From contig JBLIDT010000006.1 in the NCBI GenBank assembly GCA_047632755.1, forward strand, positions 86,490 through 150,489: 64,000 nt of DNA, given 5' to 3'. This stretch comes from JAKVAV01 sp047632755 (GTDB lineage: Bacteria; Bacteroidota; Bacteroidia; Flavobacteriales_D; Cryomorphaceae). A program made the translations under genes and the position numbers. Under the pieces are notes generated by a model. That model saw only the letters and a list, made by a program, of their open reading frames with translations. It had not been told where the DNA came from and did no database searches. Shown piece by piece: positions 16,384 through 25,080 of this stretch (positions are counted from its first letter, which is position 1; every line of letters begins with the position of its first letter).

Positions 16384-18624
16384 CTATTTATTCTCCTTAG
16401 AAATGACCAGCGGAGGCAGCAAAGTGAAATCGAATAGCAATGCGAAGCCCAAAGTGAGCGTTACGAAGAGACCTATGAAAAAAGTGCTTTGGAATGAGCT
16501 GAAGCAAAGTCCAATAAATCCTCCGAAAAGAATGATGCTGGTAATAATAAGTGCCTTTCCAGTGTGCAAGTAGGCATTCCTCATTGCATCGTATTGACTC
16601 TTTCCTTTCATCAATTCGAGCTTGTACCTGCTCAAAAGGTGAATCGTGTCATCCACGGCTATTCCGAAGGCGATGGTAAAGATGATGCTCGTGCTCATAT
16701 TGAGGTTGATTCCCGCGAGAGCCATTACCGCGCCTACTGCCAAAAGGGGCAGCAGATTTGGCACCAAGGCAATTAATACCATTCGGAAAGAGCGGAACAT
16801 GAGGCCCATTAAAATGGAGATCAATATAAATGCTGCGCCCAATCCTTTTGATAGGCTTTCGACCAATGTTTGGTTCGTTCGATCAATCAAGGTACCCGTT
16901 CCCGTAATCGTCACAGTGGCATTTTTAGCAATTCCTTCTCTTTCGAGGAAATCGTTTAACTCTTCGTTTTTAGAAGCGAAATGCTGGGCACCCAAATCTC
17001 CAACCCTTCCTAAAACCCGAATATAACCACCGTCTTCGGTGGTGAGGTTGGATATTTTTCCTGTGGACAGGATCTTTTTATAGTCCTTCAATAAGAGTTT
17101 TAATTCGCCCTCTTTTTCTGGAAGGCGATAGAATTCATTTCTTCCACCATGGTTGCTGCGGTTGAGTTCTTTCAAAACAGAAAGTGGCGACATAACCGCA
17201 CCAACTCTGTAATTGGCTTCTAAGAAATGGTGAATCTTATCGAGCGATTGAAAATATTCGGGATCGCTCAAATCAACTTCGTTATCCCATTCTAACCCCA
17301 TGTCAAATGGCCTAACTCCCGAAAAGTACTGATCGAAAAAAGTAAAGTCTTGCCTCAGCTTTTCACTTTTTTTCAGGTCCTCTAGTAGGTAGTTGTTCAA
17401 ATCAATGGTGGTAATTCCAGCTATCATTGCCACGCTTAGGAGACCAGTTGTGATGAATATCTTCTTTCGATTCTTGGTGACGACATTGAATAGAGCTAGT
17501 AAAAAACCATCCCATTTTTGAGTGCTGTTTGATTCCAAATATCTCTTTGGTTCTGAAAACAACGTGAGGCATGCAGGCATCATAATGATGGCAATGACAA
17601 AAGCGGCCATTACTCCTACAGCAGTTAGCACACCGAATTCTTGAAGAGATGGAATTCCCGTGAACCATAGGCTGGCAAAACCAATAGACGTCGTGATACT
17701 GGTGAGAAGTGTCGCCAAACCCGTGTCAGTCGTCATCAATTTGATCGACTCTTTTTTCGATAGCCCTTTTTTCAATTCCTCGAGATACCGAGAATACAGA
17801 TGGACGGCATCGCTCATGCCCACGACAAAAATCACTGGCGGTAGCATGTTAAGCAATATGCTGATTCCTTTTCCTGCAAGGTTGAGTATTCCAACGCTCC
17901 AGATTACTGCCAATAAGACTGTGAAAATTGGCAGAATAACTCCTCGAAAGCTCCGAAACATGATGAACAATAGAACAACCACAAATCCCATAGCGATGCT
18001 CATGAACATGACAAATTCGGACTGTATCTTTTTTATAAAAACCACTTGTCCTATTGCTCTTCCCGATAAATGGACCCCGTCAAAATCATAATTGGAAAGG
18101 ATCGCATTTAGTGATTCCGCTAGTTCATCGCTCTCATCCTTGTTCAGGAACTCCTTGGTCATGGCCACTATCGATATGGCCGTAGTATCTGTGGAAAAAA
18201 GATTGCCCAAAACGGATGGATCAGAAAATACTCGATTCGAATCTAGGTCTCTTTTTCCCGAAAGGAGGGGACGCTGAAAGACCGAGCCTGTGAGGGGCTC
18301 TCTCACTCTTACTTTTGCATTGGTAGGAGACAGCACCGAAGTGATATGGGGCATCTCCTTAAGAGCGGCTGTCAGTTCTTCGATTTCTGTCAAAAAATCC
18401 GTTTCAAAGACTCCAGCTTCGTTTACTAAACCGACCAGAATAAAATCGTTGTCAGTACTAAAGGTGTCACGGTGAATTTGAAAATACTTCGTGGCTTGAT
18501 CATCGGGTTTGAAAAACTTATCGAAGTTGTAATCAAAGCCAGTATTTGGAAGAGTCGAAGCGAAGAAGGCCGAGATAGCCAGAAGCAGAATTAGGGCGAA
18601 TACAGAATTTCGTTTGTTGATCAT
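16384..18624 (-). CDS. RND superfamily (MMPL/HpnN-like) membrane exporter
   Basis: A 746-residue protein with the duplicated RND layout: one N-terminal helix, a ~160-residue periplasmic loop, about five helices (around 205-370), another helix near 395, a second loop, and a final helix bundle (around 590-745). The segments VIFVVGMSDAVHLYSRYLEEL and TIAFGIAVDDTIHLLSRYKLEL carry the paired Asp in helix 4/10 that couple to protons in this family. It lacks the large AcrB-type docking domains and resembles MMPL/sterol-sensing-type or hopanoid exporters (HpnN). The substrate is unknown. It is 99 bases downstream of dnaK and separated from it by a terminator. Confidence 0.85.
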   Translation of the reverse strand: MINKRNSVFALILLLAISAFFASTLPNTGFDYNFDKFFKPDDQATKYFQIHRDTFSTDNDFILVGLVNEAGVFETDFLTEIEELTAALKEMPHITSVLSPTNAKVRVREPLTGSVFQRPLLSGKRDLDSNRVFSDPSVLGNLFSTDTTAISIVAMTKEFLNKDESDELAESLNAILSNYDFDGVHLSGRAIGQVVFIKKIQSEFVMFMSIAMGFVVVLLFIMFRSFRGVILPIFTVLLAVIWSVGILNLAGKGISILLNMLPPVIFVVGMSDAVHLYSRYLEELKKGLSKKESIKLMTTDTGLATLLTSITTSIGFASLWFTGIPSLQEFGVLTAVGVMAAFVIAIIMMPACLTLFSEPKRYLESNSTQKWDGFLLALFNVVTKNRKKIFITTGLLSVAMIAGITTIDLNNYLLEDLKKSEKLRQDFTFFDQYFSGVRPFDMGLEWDNEVDLSDPEYFQSLDKIHHFLEANYRVGAVMSPLSVLKELNRSNHGGRNEFYRLPEKEGELKLLLKDYKKILSTGKISNLTTEDGGYIRVLGRVGDLGAQHFASKNEELNDFLEREGIAKNATVTITGTGTLIDRTNQTLVESLSKGLGAAFILISILMGLMFRSFRMVLIALVPNLLPLLAVGAVMALAGINLNMSTSIIFTIAFGIAVDDTIHLLSRYKLELMKGKSQYDAMRNAYLHTGKALIITSIILFGGFIGLCFSSFQSTFFIGLFVTLTLGFALLFDFTLLPPLVISKENK

Positions 18625-18666
18625 TAGCTTCTCAAAGAACGCCTCTATTTACTGTTTGTTCCAAAT

Positions 18667-18702
18667 AAAAAACGCCCTCTCGAAACCGAGAGGGCGCTTA
18701 AC
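18667..18702 (-). terminator. Rho-independent terminator of dnaK
   Basis: Perfect 10-bp stem CGCCCTCTCG (18673-18682) / CGAGAGGGCG (18687-18696) with loop AAAC. On the minus strand it is followed by a T run (from the AAAAAA at 18667-18672). It lies 28 bases after the dnaK stop and before the RND gene. Confidence 0.9.
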
Positions 18703-18723
18703 TTTTATCTGTTCAGATCAGAA

Positions 18724-20631
18724 TTACTTCTTCTCTTCTGTTACTTCTTCGAAGTCTACATCAGTCACTTCTTCGTCGCCTTCAGAAGAACTTGCTTCAG
18801 TATTTTCAGCTCCGTTGCTTTGAGGCTCTTGCTGCGCGCTGTACATCTCTTGCGAAGCGGCTTGGAAAACAGTGTTTAGTTTTTCCATTCCAGAATTCAT
18901 CGCGTCAATGTCCTTCGCTTCATGCGCTTGCTTCAACTCTGCCAAAGCATCTTCAATAGGCTGCTTTTTGTCGGCTGGAATCTTCTCTCCGAATTCGCTA
19001 AGCTGCTTCTCTGTTTGGAAAATAAGGGAGTCAGCTTTGTTGATGGTTTCAACTTCTTCCTTTACTTTTTGGTCAGACTCGGCGTTGGCTTCAGCTTCTT
19101 TCTTCATTTTGTCGATTTCCTCGTCGGAAAGTCCACTTGAAGCTTCGATTCTGATGCTTTGTTCCTTGCCAGTCGCTTTGTCCTTCGCCGAAACATTCAA
19201 GATACCGTTGGCATCAATATCAAATGTTACCTCGATTTGAGGAACACCTCTTGGCGACGGTGGGATGTCTGACATTTGGAAACGACCAATCGATCTATTT
19301 CCTGAAGCAATCGGTCGCTCACCTTGCAACACGTGAATATCTACTGAAGGCTGATTATCAGATGCGGTGGAGAATGTTTCCGATTTCTTGGTAGGGATTG
19401 TTGTGTTTGCTTCGATCAATTTGGTGAAAACTCCACCCATCGTTTCGATACCCAAAGAAAGAGGAGTAACATCTAACAATAAAACGTCTTTCACTTCTCC
19501 CGTGAGCACGCCACCTTGAATGGCTGCTCCGATTGAAACTACTTCATCTGGATTTACTCCTTTTGAAGGTTCCTTTCCGAAGAATTTCTTCACATTATCT
19601 ACTACTGCTGGGATACGCGTTGATCCTCCAACCAAAATAACTTCGTCAATGTCTGACATACTTAAGCCAGCACTTTTCATAGCTTTCTCGCAAGGCTTAA
19701 TAGTTCGTTTAATTAGCTCATCAGCCAATTGCTCAAATTTCGCACGGGTCAAAGTTTTCACTAAGTGACGTGGCACACCATCTACAGGCATGATGTATGG
19801 CAAGTTGATTTCAGTAGAAGTCGCACTTGACAACTCAATTTTAGCTTTCTCTGCAGCTTCTTTCAAACGCTGCAACGCCATTGGGTCTTTCGTAAGATCC
19901 GTGCTGTATTCGCCTTTGAATTCTCCAGCCAACCAATCAATGATTACTTGGTCAAAGTCATCTCCACCAAGGTGAGTGTCACCATCGGTAGACAACACCT
20001 CAAATACTCCGTCTCCTAATTCTAGGATCGAAACATCGTGGGTTCCTCCTCCAAGGTCAAAAACTACGACTTTAACATCTTCACTCTTTTTATCAAGACC
20101 ATACGCCAATGCTGCTGCTGTAGGTTCGTTGATAATTCTTCGAACTTTCAAACCTGCAATCTCACCAGCTTCTTTGGTCGCTTGACGCTGTGAATCGTTG
20201 AAATAGGCAGGAACGGTGATGACCGCTTCTGTTACAGTAGTTCCCAAATAGTCTTCTGCTGTTTTCTTCATCTTTTGCAAAATGATGGCAGAAATCTCTT
20301 GTGGAGTATATTTTCTATCGTCAATCTCAACACGTGGCGTGTTGTTGTCGCCTTTTACAACTTTGTAAGGCACTCTTCCTGCTTCCACTGTCACTTCGTC
20401 AAAAGAGTTACCCATAAATCGCTTGATTGATGAGATTGTCTTCGTAGGGTTGGTGATGGCTTGTCTTTTTGCTGGATCACCTACTTTTCTCTCGCCTCCT
20501 TCTGTGAAGGCTACAATTGAAGGAGTAGTTCGTTTACCCTCGCTATTCGCGATAACTACAGGTTCGTTACCCTCCATTACCGATACACACGAGTTGGTGG
20601 TACCGAGATCTATTCCTATTATTTTACTCAT
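18724..20631 (-). CDS. dnaK: Chaperone protein DnaK (Hsp70)
   Basis: A 635-residue Hsp70 ATP-dependent chaperone. Visible landmarks are the N-terminal phosphate loop MSKIIGIDLGTTNSC, the DLGGGTHDVSIL ATPase motif (about 195), the IILVGGSTRIP-type block (here VILVGGSTRIPAV), and a Glu-rich C-terminus ending EEVTEEKK. The start is the ATG at 20631; an in-frame TTG at 20664 would add 11 unrelated residues and lies inside the predicted promoter. It stands alone here: no grpE, hrcA or dnaJ next to it. A sigma-54-like promoter and two palindromes precede it. Confidence 0.98.
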   Translation of the reverse strand: MSKIIGIDLGTTNSCVSVMEGNEPVVIANSEGKRTTPSIVAFTEGGERKVGDPAKRQAITNPTKTISSIKRFMGNSFDEVTVEAGRVPYKVVKGDNNTPRVEIDDRKYTPQEISAIILQKMKKTAEDYLGTTVTEAVITVPAYFNDSQRQATKEAGEIAGLKVRRIINEPTAAALAYGLDKKSEDVKVVVFDLGGGTHDVSILELGDGVFEVLSTDGDTHLGGDDFDQVIIDWLAGEFKGEYSTDLTKDPMALQRLKEAAEKAKIELSSATSTEINLPYIMPVDGVPRHLVKTLTRAKFEQLADELIKRTIKPCEKAMKSAGLSMSDIDEVILVGGSTRIPAVVDNVKKFFGKEPSKGVNPDEVVSIGAAIQGGVLTGEVKDVLLLDVTPLSLGIETMGGVFTKLIEANTTIPTKKSETFSTASDNQPSVDIHVLQGERPIASGNRSIGRFQMSDIPPSPRGVPQIEVTFDIDANGILNVSAKDKATGKEQSIRIEASSGLSDEEIDKMKKEAEANAESDQKVKEEVETINKADSLIFQTEKQLSEFGEKIPADKKQPIEDALAELKQAHEAKDIDAMNSGMEKLNTVFQAASQEMYSAQQEPQSNGAENTEASSSEGDEEVTDVDFEEVTEEKK

Positions 20632-20660
20632 TGCTTTCAATATTATTTGGTCAGCAATTA

Positions 20661-20675
20661 GCAATAGGTGTACCA
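20661..20675 (-). promoter_or_regulatory. Sigma-54-like -24/-12 promoter of dnaK
   Basis: On the minus strand TGGTACACCTATTGC fits the sigma-54 consensus TGGCACrnnnnTTGC with one change (C to T). It would start transcription near 20649, about 18 bases before the ATG. The hsp20 promoter has the closely similar TGGTACTCCATTTGAC. Known for the factor: it needs an enhancer-binding ATPase; the candidate upstream sites are listed separately. Confidence 0.6.
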
Positions 20676-20704
20676 GAAGTTATTATTGTGGTTTTCGTGC
20701 AGAA

Positions 20705-20723
20705 TTGACATAAATCATGTCAA
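20705..20723 (-). promoter_or_regulatory. Palindrome upstream of dnaK, proximal site
   Basis: Perfect 7-bp arms TTGACAT (20705-20711) and ATGTCAA (20717-20723) around 5 bases. Its centre is about 65 bases upstream of the predicted start of transcription, suiting an activator site for the sigma-54-like promoter. Confidence 0.5.
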
Positions 20724-20728
20724 GAGAG

Positions 20729-20743
20729 GTGACAAAAAGACAG
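20729..20743 (-). promoter_or_regulatory. Palindrome upstream of dnaK, distal site
   Basis: On the minus strand CTGTCTTTTTGTCAC, fitting CTGyC-N5-GkCr, a pattern also found twice before hsp20. Its centre is about 87 bases upstream of the predicted transcription start, the same distance as the distal hsp20 site. Confidence 0.45.
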
Positions 20744-20750
20744 AATGTTT

Positions 20751-21854
20751 TTAAGGATTACATAAGTAATTACTTCCACTCCACCCTTGAACACAGTAAT
20801 TGTAAGAGTTGGTCAGTGGACTCTCGTTGAGTTTCTGTAACGATGGTTCTGAGAGATAAGCATCTCTCGATCTGGTTGCTACCGAACTGAAAATTCCAAT
20901 TGCACCGTTCGTTATGTTTGTGAATGAGCTTAAAACAGGAGTAAATTGACTCACAGGCTGAGCCACTTCAAGGTAAGTGTTTAATTCAGGCGTCGCCCCT
21001 GTCACTCTGAATTCAAGAATTTCAATTTGAACTTCAGCCAAATCGGGAATCAGATCCAATTGATTGCCCCAAAAGGTATAGAGGTTTTCCCCGAAAAGAG
21101 AAATCGTGATATCTTGGTTTGAACCCAGCTCCTCATTTCCAAAATCTCCTAAGTCGTAATCGATGAACGCTCCTTCGACCACCGTTCCATCATTTAATAC
21201 ATAGTCAAAATTCATCCGAAATGCAGCAGAATAGGATGCCGTAAACTCGTCAGTGGTGAACCTGAATGTTTCCGAAGAAAAATTCATGTTTACACCATTC
21301 AGGACAAAGAACATGCGTTGTGGATCACCTGCTGTTAAGAAAGGTAGCTCGATTGTGCTGACAGATAGGCCAGGGAATCTAGTCTCCGCAGAATAAACTT
21401 CTTCTTTAATAGTTGCGTTCAACTCAAAAATATACTCTTCCTGATTGAGTTGTTGTTCTGCAGTAAGAAGCTGCTGGGAAGTATAATAAAACCGGACGTC
21501 TTCGGAGTAAAAGATGCCAGGTTCTCTGCTGGGTATATCAATGGGTTCAAGTGTGATGGTGCTCAAAGAGCCACCATCATCGTTGTATTTATTAATTACA
21601 GCGACTACATCTGCAGGGTCGTATTCCACTGAGTCTTTAATGCCTGTATATTGGCTTGGGTCGCCAGGACCGAGAAAGGTCTTATTGATGCGTACGAATT
21701 GTGTATCGGCGGTATAGTCCAATATACCATAAATGACAGGTGTTTCGTCGTATGGTGCCAAAAGTTCTACTTCTGTTTCGCAAGAAGAGAAGAGAATAAC
21801 AACCAGAATGGAAAGGAGTAAAAGTAGGTCTGATGATCTGTTGAACATGTGCAT
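20751..21854 (-). CDS. DUF4249-like lipoprotein
   Basis: A 367-residue lipoprotein with a signal ending at the lipobox FSSC (about Cys26). The opening ETEVELLAPYDETPVIYGILDYTADTQFVRINKTFLG resembles DUF4249-type Bacteroidota lipoproteins, which have beta-sandwich domains and often accompany TonB-dependent receptors. No receptor gene is adjacent here. The C-terminal NYCVQGWSGSNYLCNP holds two Cys that could form a disulfide. The family assignment is moderate and the function unknown. It reads toward dnaK but the two are separated by the dnaK control region. Confidence 0.6.
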   Translation of the reverse strand: MHMFNRSSDLLLLLSILVVILFSSCETEVELLAPYDETPVIYGILDYTADTQFVRINKTFLGPGDPSQYTGIKDSVEYDPADVVAVINKYNDDGGSLSTITLEPIDIPSREPGIFYSEDVRFYYTSQQLLTAEQQLNQEEYIFELNATIKEEVYSAETRFPGLSVSTIELPFLTAGDPQRMFFVLNGVNMNFSSETFRFTTDEFTASYSAAFRMNFDYVLNDGTVVEGAFIDYDLGDFGNEELGSNQDITISLFGENLYTFWGNQLDLIPDLAEVQIEILEFRVTGATPELNTYLEVAQPVSQFTPVLSSFTNITNGAIGIFSSVATRSRDAYLSEPSLQKLNESPLTNSYNYCVQGWSGSNYLCNP

Positions 21855-21868
21855 CTGAAATTATCACA

Positions 21869-21876
21869 CAAATGTA
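21869..21876 (-). promoter_or_regulatory. Possible -7 element for the DUF4249-like gene
   Basis: TACATTTG on the minus strand matches TAnnTTTG and lies 15-22 bases before the chosen start. No clear -33 partner was found. Confidence 0.35.
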
Positions 21877-21983
21877 GCGCTTATCCATGTATCCGGTCAC
21901 CTTCGTTTGATAATCGGTATCGAGTTGGTGAGTAGAAGGGAATCCAATCTTGACTTACATTTTTTCAGCACTGAGAAAAACAG

Positions 21984-21991
21984 TAGGTTTG
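21984..21991 (+). promoter_or_regulatory. Possible -7 element for panB
   Basis: TAGGTTTG matches TAnnTTTG and lies 20 bases before the panB ATG. The T-rich stretch about 20 bases upstream (21959-21965) could serve as the -33 region. Confidence 0.4.
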
Positions 21992-22011
21992 ACTGATAAA
22001 TTAAGTTTAAT

Positions 22012-22827
22012 ATGTCTCTACACTCAAACGTAAAACGTGTAACCACGCGCACCCTGCAAGAGATGAAAAGCAAAGGTGAGAAAATAGCCATGCTGACGTC
22101 TTACGATTATTCAATGGCGAAAATTGTTGATGAAGCGGGTGTAGACGTGATTTTGGTGGGTGATTCAGCCTCCAATGTAATGGCTGGGCACGAAACAACT
22201 TTGCCCATTACGTTAGATCAGATGATCTACCATGCGGCCTCAGTTGTAAGAGCTGTAAATCGGGCATTGGTAATCGTTGATTTACCCTTTGGAACTTACC
22301 AAGGGAATAGCAAAGAAGCGCTGACTTCGTCCATCAGAATTATGAAGGAGAGCGGCGCCCATGGCGTTAAGCTTGAGGGTGGTTTAGAAATTAAGGAAAG
22401 TGTTCTGCGGATTCTTTCTGCAGGTATTCCTGTAATGGGTCATTTGGGGCTTACCCCTCAGAGTATTTACAAATTTGGTACCTACACTGTTCGCGCTAAA
22501 GAAGAGGAAGAGGCTGAGACACTCTTGCGAGATGCGCTCATGCTTGAAGAGTCGGGTTGTTTTGGTGTTGTCTTGGAGAAGATTCCTGCAAAATTAACCG
22601 CGAAGGTTTCTGAGCAGCTTAAGATACCTACCATAGGAATAGGTGCTGGGGGAGAGGCAGATGGTCAAGTGCTAGTCGTTCATGATATGCTCGGTATTAC
22701 ACATGAGTTTAATCCTCGATTCCTCAGGCGGTACGCTAATTTATATGAGGATATTAAGAATGCTGTGGGTAACTATGTCACTGATGTTCGATCCCGCGAT
22801 TTTCCAAACGACTCAGAGCAATACTAG
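22012..22827 (+). CDS. panB: 3-methyl-2-oxobutanoate hydroxymethyltransferase
   Basis: First committed enzyme of pantothenate synthesis: adds a hydroxymethyl group from methylene-tetrahydrofolate to 2-oxoisovalerate, giving ketopantoate. The 271-residue product is close to the usual ~265. Family blocks are MLTSYDYSMAKIVDEAGVD, LVGDSASNVMAGHETTLPIT (metal-binding Asp), GAHGVKLEGG, MGHLGLTPQSI and TIGIGAGGEADGQVLVVHD. Other pantothenate genes are not in the window. The pseudouridine synthase gene follows without a gap. Confidence 0.96.
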   Translation: MSLHSNVKRVTTRTLQEMKSKGEKIAMLTSYDYSMAKIVDEAGVDVILVGDSASNVMAGHETTLPITLDQMIYHAASVVRAVNRALVIVDLPFGTYQGNSKEALTSSIRIMKESGAHGVKLEGGLEIKESVLRILSAGIPVMGHLGLTPQSIYKFGTYTVRAKEEEEAETLLRDALMLEESGCFGVVLEKIPAKLTAKVSEQLKIPTIGIGAGGEADGQVLVVHDMLGITHEFNPRFLRRYANLYEDIKNAVGNYVTDVRSRDFPNDSEQY

Positions 22828-23526
22828 GTGCATTCGACCGTCAAAAACCTCGAAGTGTTGTATGAGGATAATCACATCATCGCTATCAATAAGCGAAGCG
22901 GTGATTTAGTGCAGGGAGATCACACGGGAGACGCTCCACTCAGTGAGATTGTGAAAGAGTGGATTCGCATCAAATACCAAAAGCCCGGTAATGTATTCAC
23001 GGGTGTGGCTCATAGAATTGATCGCCCCGTTAGTGGGGTTGTGATTTTTGCAAAAACGGGTAAGGCCTTGTCTCGACTTAATGAGATGTTCAAGACTAAG
23101 GAGGTCGACAAGACTTACTATGCCGCGGTATGCTCTTTGCCCAAAAGTCCATCGGATACATTGACCAGTTATTTGATAAAAGATAGTTCGAAGAATAAAT
23201 CTCGGGCGTCCAAAACTCCGAAGACAGGGGCTAAAGAAGCCATTCTTGATTACGAGCATATTTATTCTTCCGATCGGTATTTCTTTTTGAAAGTGAAACC
23301 AAGAACAGGGAGACATCACCAAATTAGGGTGCAACTTTCTGAAATTGGTTGCCAGATAAAGGGAGACGTAAAGTATGGAGCTCCTAGAACCAATAAAGAT
23401 GCTTCAATTCATTTGCATGCGCGATCTATTGCGTTCATCCATCCAGTGAAAAAGGAACCTCTTATTATTTCAGCACCCTTTCCAAACGATCCCGTTTGGA
23501 ATTCCCTTCCAGACAAGTTAGCATAG
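22828..23526 (+). CDS. RluA-family pseudouridine synthase
   Basis: Isomerises uridine to pseudouridine in rRNA or tRNA. The 232-residue product has the catalytic Asp65 in HRIDRPVSGVVIF and the closing RTGRHHQIRVQLSEIGC motif. There is no S4 domain, as in the short RluA/RluC-like enzymes. The start is GTG, immediately after the panB stop, so translation is probably coupled. Target position is unknown. Confidence 0.93.
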   Translation: MHSTVKNLEVLYEDNHIIAINKRSGDLVQGDHTGDAPLSEIVKEWIRIKYQKPGNVFTGVAHRIDRPVSGVVIFAKTGKALSRLNEMFKTKEVDKTYYAAVCSLPKSPSDTLTSYLIKDSSKNKSRASKTPKTGAKEAILDYEHIYSSDRYFFLKVKPRTGRHHQIRVQLSEIGCQIKGDVKYGAPRTNKDASIHLHARSIAFIHPVKKEPLIISAPFPNDPVWNSLPDKLA

Positions 23527-23541
23527 CTTTTCTTAGTTAGC

Positions 23542-23586
23542 TGCCAATATGGCATCTTTATCATAGTTATTGCGCCATAATGACAG
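23542..23586 (+). promoter_or_regulatory. Paired palindromes upstream of hsp20
   Basis: Two near-palindromic sites: TGCCAATATGGCA (23542-23554) and GCGCCATAATGACAG (23572-23586). Their centres are 31 bases apart. Both fit CTGyC-N5-GkCr on one strand (CTGCCAATATGGCAT and CTGTCATTATGGCGC). The distal centre is about 87 bases upstream of the predicted hsp20 transcription start. The same class of site precedes dnaK. Confidence 0.5.
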
Positions 23587-23608
23587 CTTAATCGATTTGA
23601 TTTCCACT

Positions 23609-23624
23609 TGGTACTCCATTTGAC
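23609..23624 (+). promoter_or_regulatory. Sigma-54-like promoter of hsp20
   Basis: TGGTACTCCATTTGAC keeps the GG at -24 and the G of the -12 GC dinucleotide at the right spacing; the C of that GC is replaced. It is closely similar to the dnaK promoter. Predicted start of transcription is near 23635, about 32 bases before the ATG. Confidence 0.45.
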
Positions 23625-23666
23625 AAAGAGAAATCGAATTTGAAATCGAACAAAAAACTTAAAACT

Positions 23667-24107
23667 ATGTCACACATTAAATTTAAACAGCAAACACCTA
23701 CAAGGAATAATTTTGACAACTTCTTTAACGAGTTTTTCGAAGGGGAGTTTAACCCAAGAAAGGTAGCTCGAACAAGCTCTGTTCCTGCGGCTAACGTTAA
23801 AGAAACAAAAAAGGAATTTCATGTAGAACTAGCCGCTCCAGGTATGGTGAAAGAAGACTTCAAAATTGAATTGAATGTTGATCTTTTAACTATCCGAGCG
23901 GAGAAATCAGAAGACAAAGAGAAAAAGGAAGAGCGCTTTACAAAACGCGAATTCAACTTCACTTCTTTTGAGCGATCTTTCAGACTACCTGAAAACATAG
24001 ATTTTGAAAAGATAAATGCGAAATACGAAGGTGGGATTCTCACTTTGGAAATTCCGAAAATGGAAGTGGAACAAGAAGCGAAAGTTCGTCAAATCGCGAT
24101 AAACTAA
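23667..24107 (+). CDS. Small heat shock protein, Hsp20/alpha-crystallin family
   Basis: A 146-residue ATP-independent holdase that binds unfolding proteins. The alpha-crystallin domain covers about residues 40-140, with KKEFHVELAAPGMVKEDFKIELN, the variable loop KSEDKEKKEE, and the closing strand EGGILTLEIPK, whose G-x-L motif is diagnostic. The start is the ATG at 23667, after a 5' stretch holding the promoter; an in-frame TTG at 23640 is less likely. A CbpA/DnaJ-like gene follows 82 bases downstream beyond a weak terminator. Confidence 0.95.
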   Translation: MSHIKFKQQTPTRNNFDNFFNEFFEGEFNPRKVARTSSVPAANVKETKKEFHVELAAPGMVKEDFKIELNVDLLTIRAEKSEDKEKKEERFTKREFNFTSFERSFRLPENIDFEKINAKYEGGILTLEIPKMEVEQEAKVRQIAIN

Positions 24108-24142
24108 TTGAAGATTGGTTTTATTTTTGGTTAAATGATGGG

Positions 24143-24173
24143 AAGTGCGGACTTTAGTTCGCGCTTTCTTTTT
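24143..24173 (+). terminator. Probable terminator after hsp20
   Basis: Stem AAGTGCGGAC (24143-24152) / GTTCGCGCTT (24157-24166), about 10 bp with G-U pairs, loop TTTA, followed by TCTTTTT. It would end most hsp20 transcripts before the DnaJ-like gene. Confidence 0.55.
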
Positions 24174-24189
24174 GCGTTAAAAATTCACG

Positions 24190-25080
24190 ATGAATTACAA
24201 GGACTATTACAATATACTCGGTGTCGATAAAAAGGCACCGCAAGCTGAGATTAAGAAAAGGTTTAGAAAATTGGCGGTCCAATATCATCCTGATAAGAAT
24301 CCCGATGATGTAAATGCTGAAAACAAGTTTAAAGAGGCAAATGAGGCATATGAAGTTTTGGGTGATGCTGAAAAAAGAAAGAAGTACGATGAACTAGGTC
24401 CAAACTGGAAGCAACACGATCAGTACAAAAATGCGCAACGTGGGGGGCGAGCAGGCAATTATCAATACAGTGGTGAGTATGGTGATTTTTTTGGTGGGTC
24501 ACGCGGAGGAGGATTCTCTGATTTTTTTAATTCTTTCTTTGGTGGGAGTGGAGCATCTGGTCAAAGACCACAAACCAGAAAACCAGCCGCGGCTAGAGGG
24601 CAATTAAACCTGAGTTTTGATGAAGCGTTTAGTGGAGTGGGTAAAACCGTTCAGGTAAATGGCAATAAAATCAGACTGAACATATCGCCTGGAGCGAAGG
24701 ATGGCCAGAAGTTAAAAATAAGTGGCAAGGGGCCTCAAGGAGGCGACGTGATTGTTGAATTGAAAGTTGGAAAAAATTTGGCCTATCAAGTTGATGGCCT
24801 TAACATGAGTGGATCGGTTGACATAGATTATTACACAGCAGTGCTTGGCGGTAAGGCAAATGTGAAAACCCCGCATGGCATTTTCTCTCTAAAAATTGAA
24901 GCTGGAACCCACAGCGGAAAGAAATTACGCCTCAAGGAAAAAGGCATGCCTGAATATGGTAAAATAGGAGTCTACGGTGATTTCATTGTCGAAATCAAAA
25001 TTTCTGTCCCCACTGATTTGAGTTCAAAAGAAAAAGAATTGCTTGAAGAGCTAAGGCAATTGAGATCCGCTAAAGCGTAA
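24190..25080 (+). CDS. CbpA/DnaJ-like co-chaperone
   Basis: A 296-residue J-domain co-chaperone for DnaK. The J domain is residues 1-65 with the HPD triad at 33-35 (QYHPDKN). A Gly/Phe-rich linker follows (about 78-125: GGRAGNYQYSGEYGDFFGGSRGGG...). It then goes straight to the C-terminal substrate-binding domains (GQLNLSFDEAFSGVGKTVQVNG onwards) without the Cys-rich zinc finger, so it is of the CbpA type rather than full DnaJ. The 3' end overlaps the convergent Nudix regulator gene by 11 bases. Confidence 0.92.
   Translation: MNYKDYYNILGVDKKAPQAEIKKRFRKLAVQYHPDKNPDDVNAENKFKEANEAYEVLGDAEKRKKYDELGPNWKQHDQYKNAQRGGRAGNYQYSGEYGDFFGGSRGGGFSDFFNSFFGGSGASGQRPQTRKPAAARGQLNLSFDEAFSGVGKTVQVNGNKIRLNISPGAKDGQKLKISGKGPQGGDVIVELKVGKNLAYQVDGLNMSGSVDIDYYTAVLGGKANVKTPHGIFSLKIEAGTHSGKKLRLKEKGMPEYGKIGVYGDFIVEIKISVPTDLSSKEKELLEELRQLRSAKA

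Noticed and set aside
16223..16573. Plus-strand open frame of 116 codons after nhaC
   Set aside because: It starts inside repeat copy C and then runs antisense through the end of the RND gene; its peptide has no family features.
20632..20750. Search for a CIRCE (HrcA) element before dnaK
   Set aside because: No TTAGCACTC-N9-GAGTGCTAA-like sequence is present; the palindromes there have TTGACAT and CTGTC arms instead.
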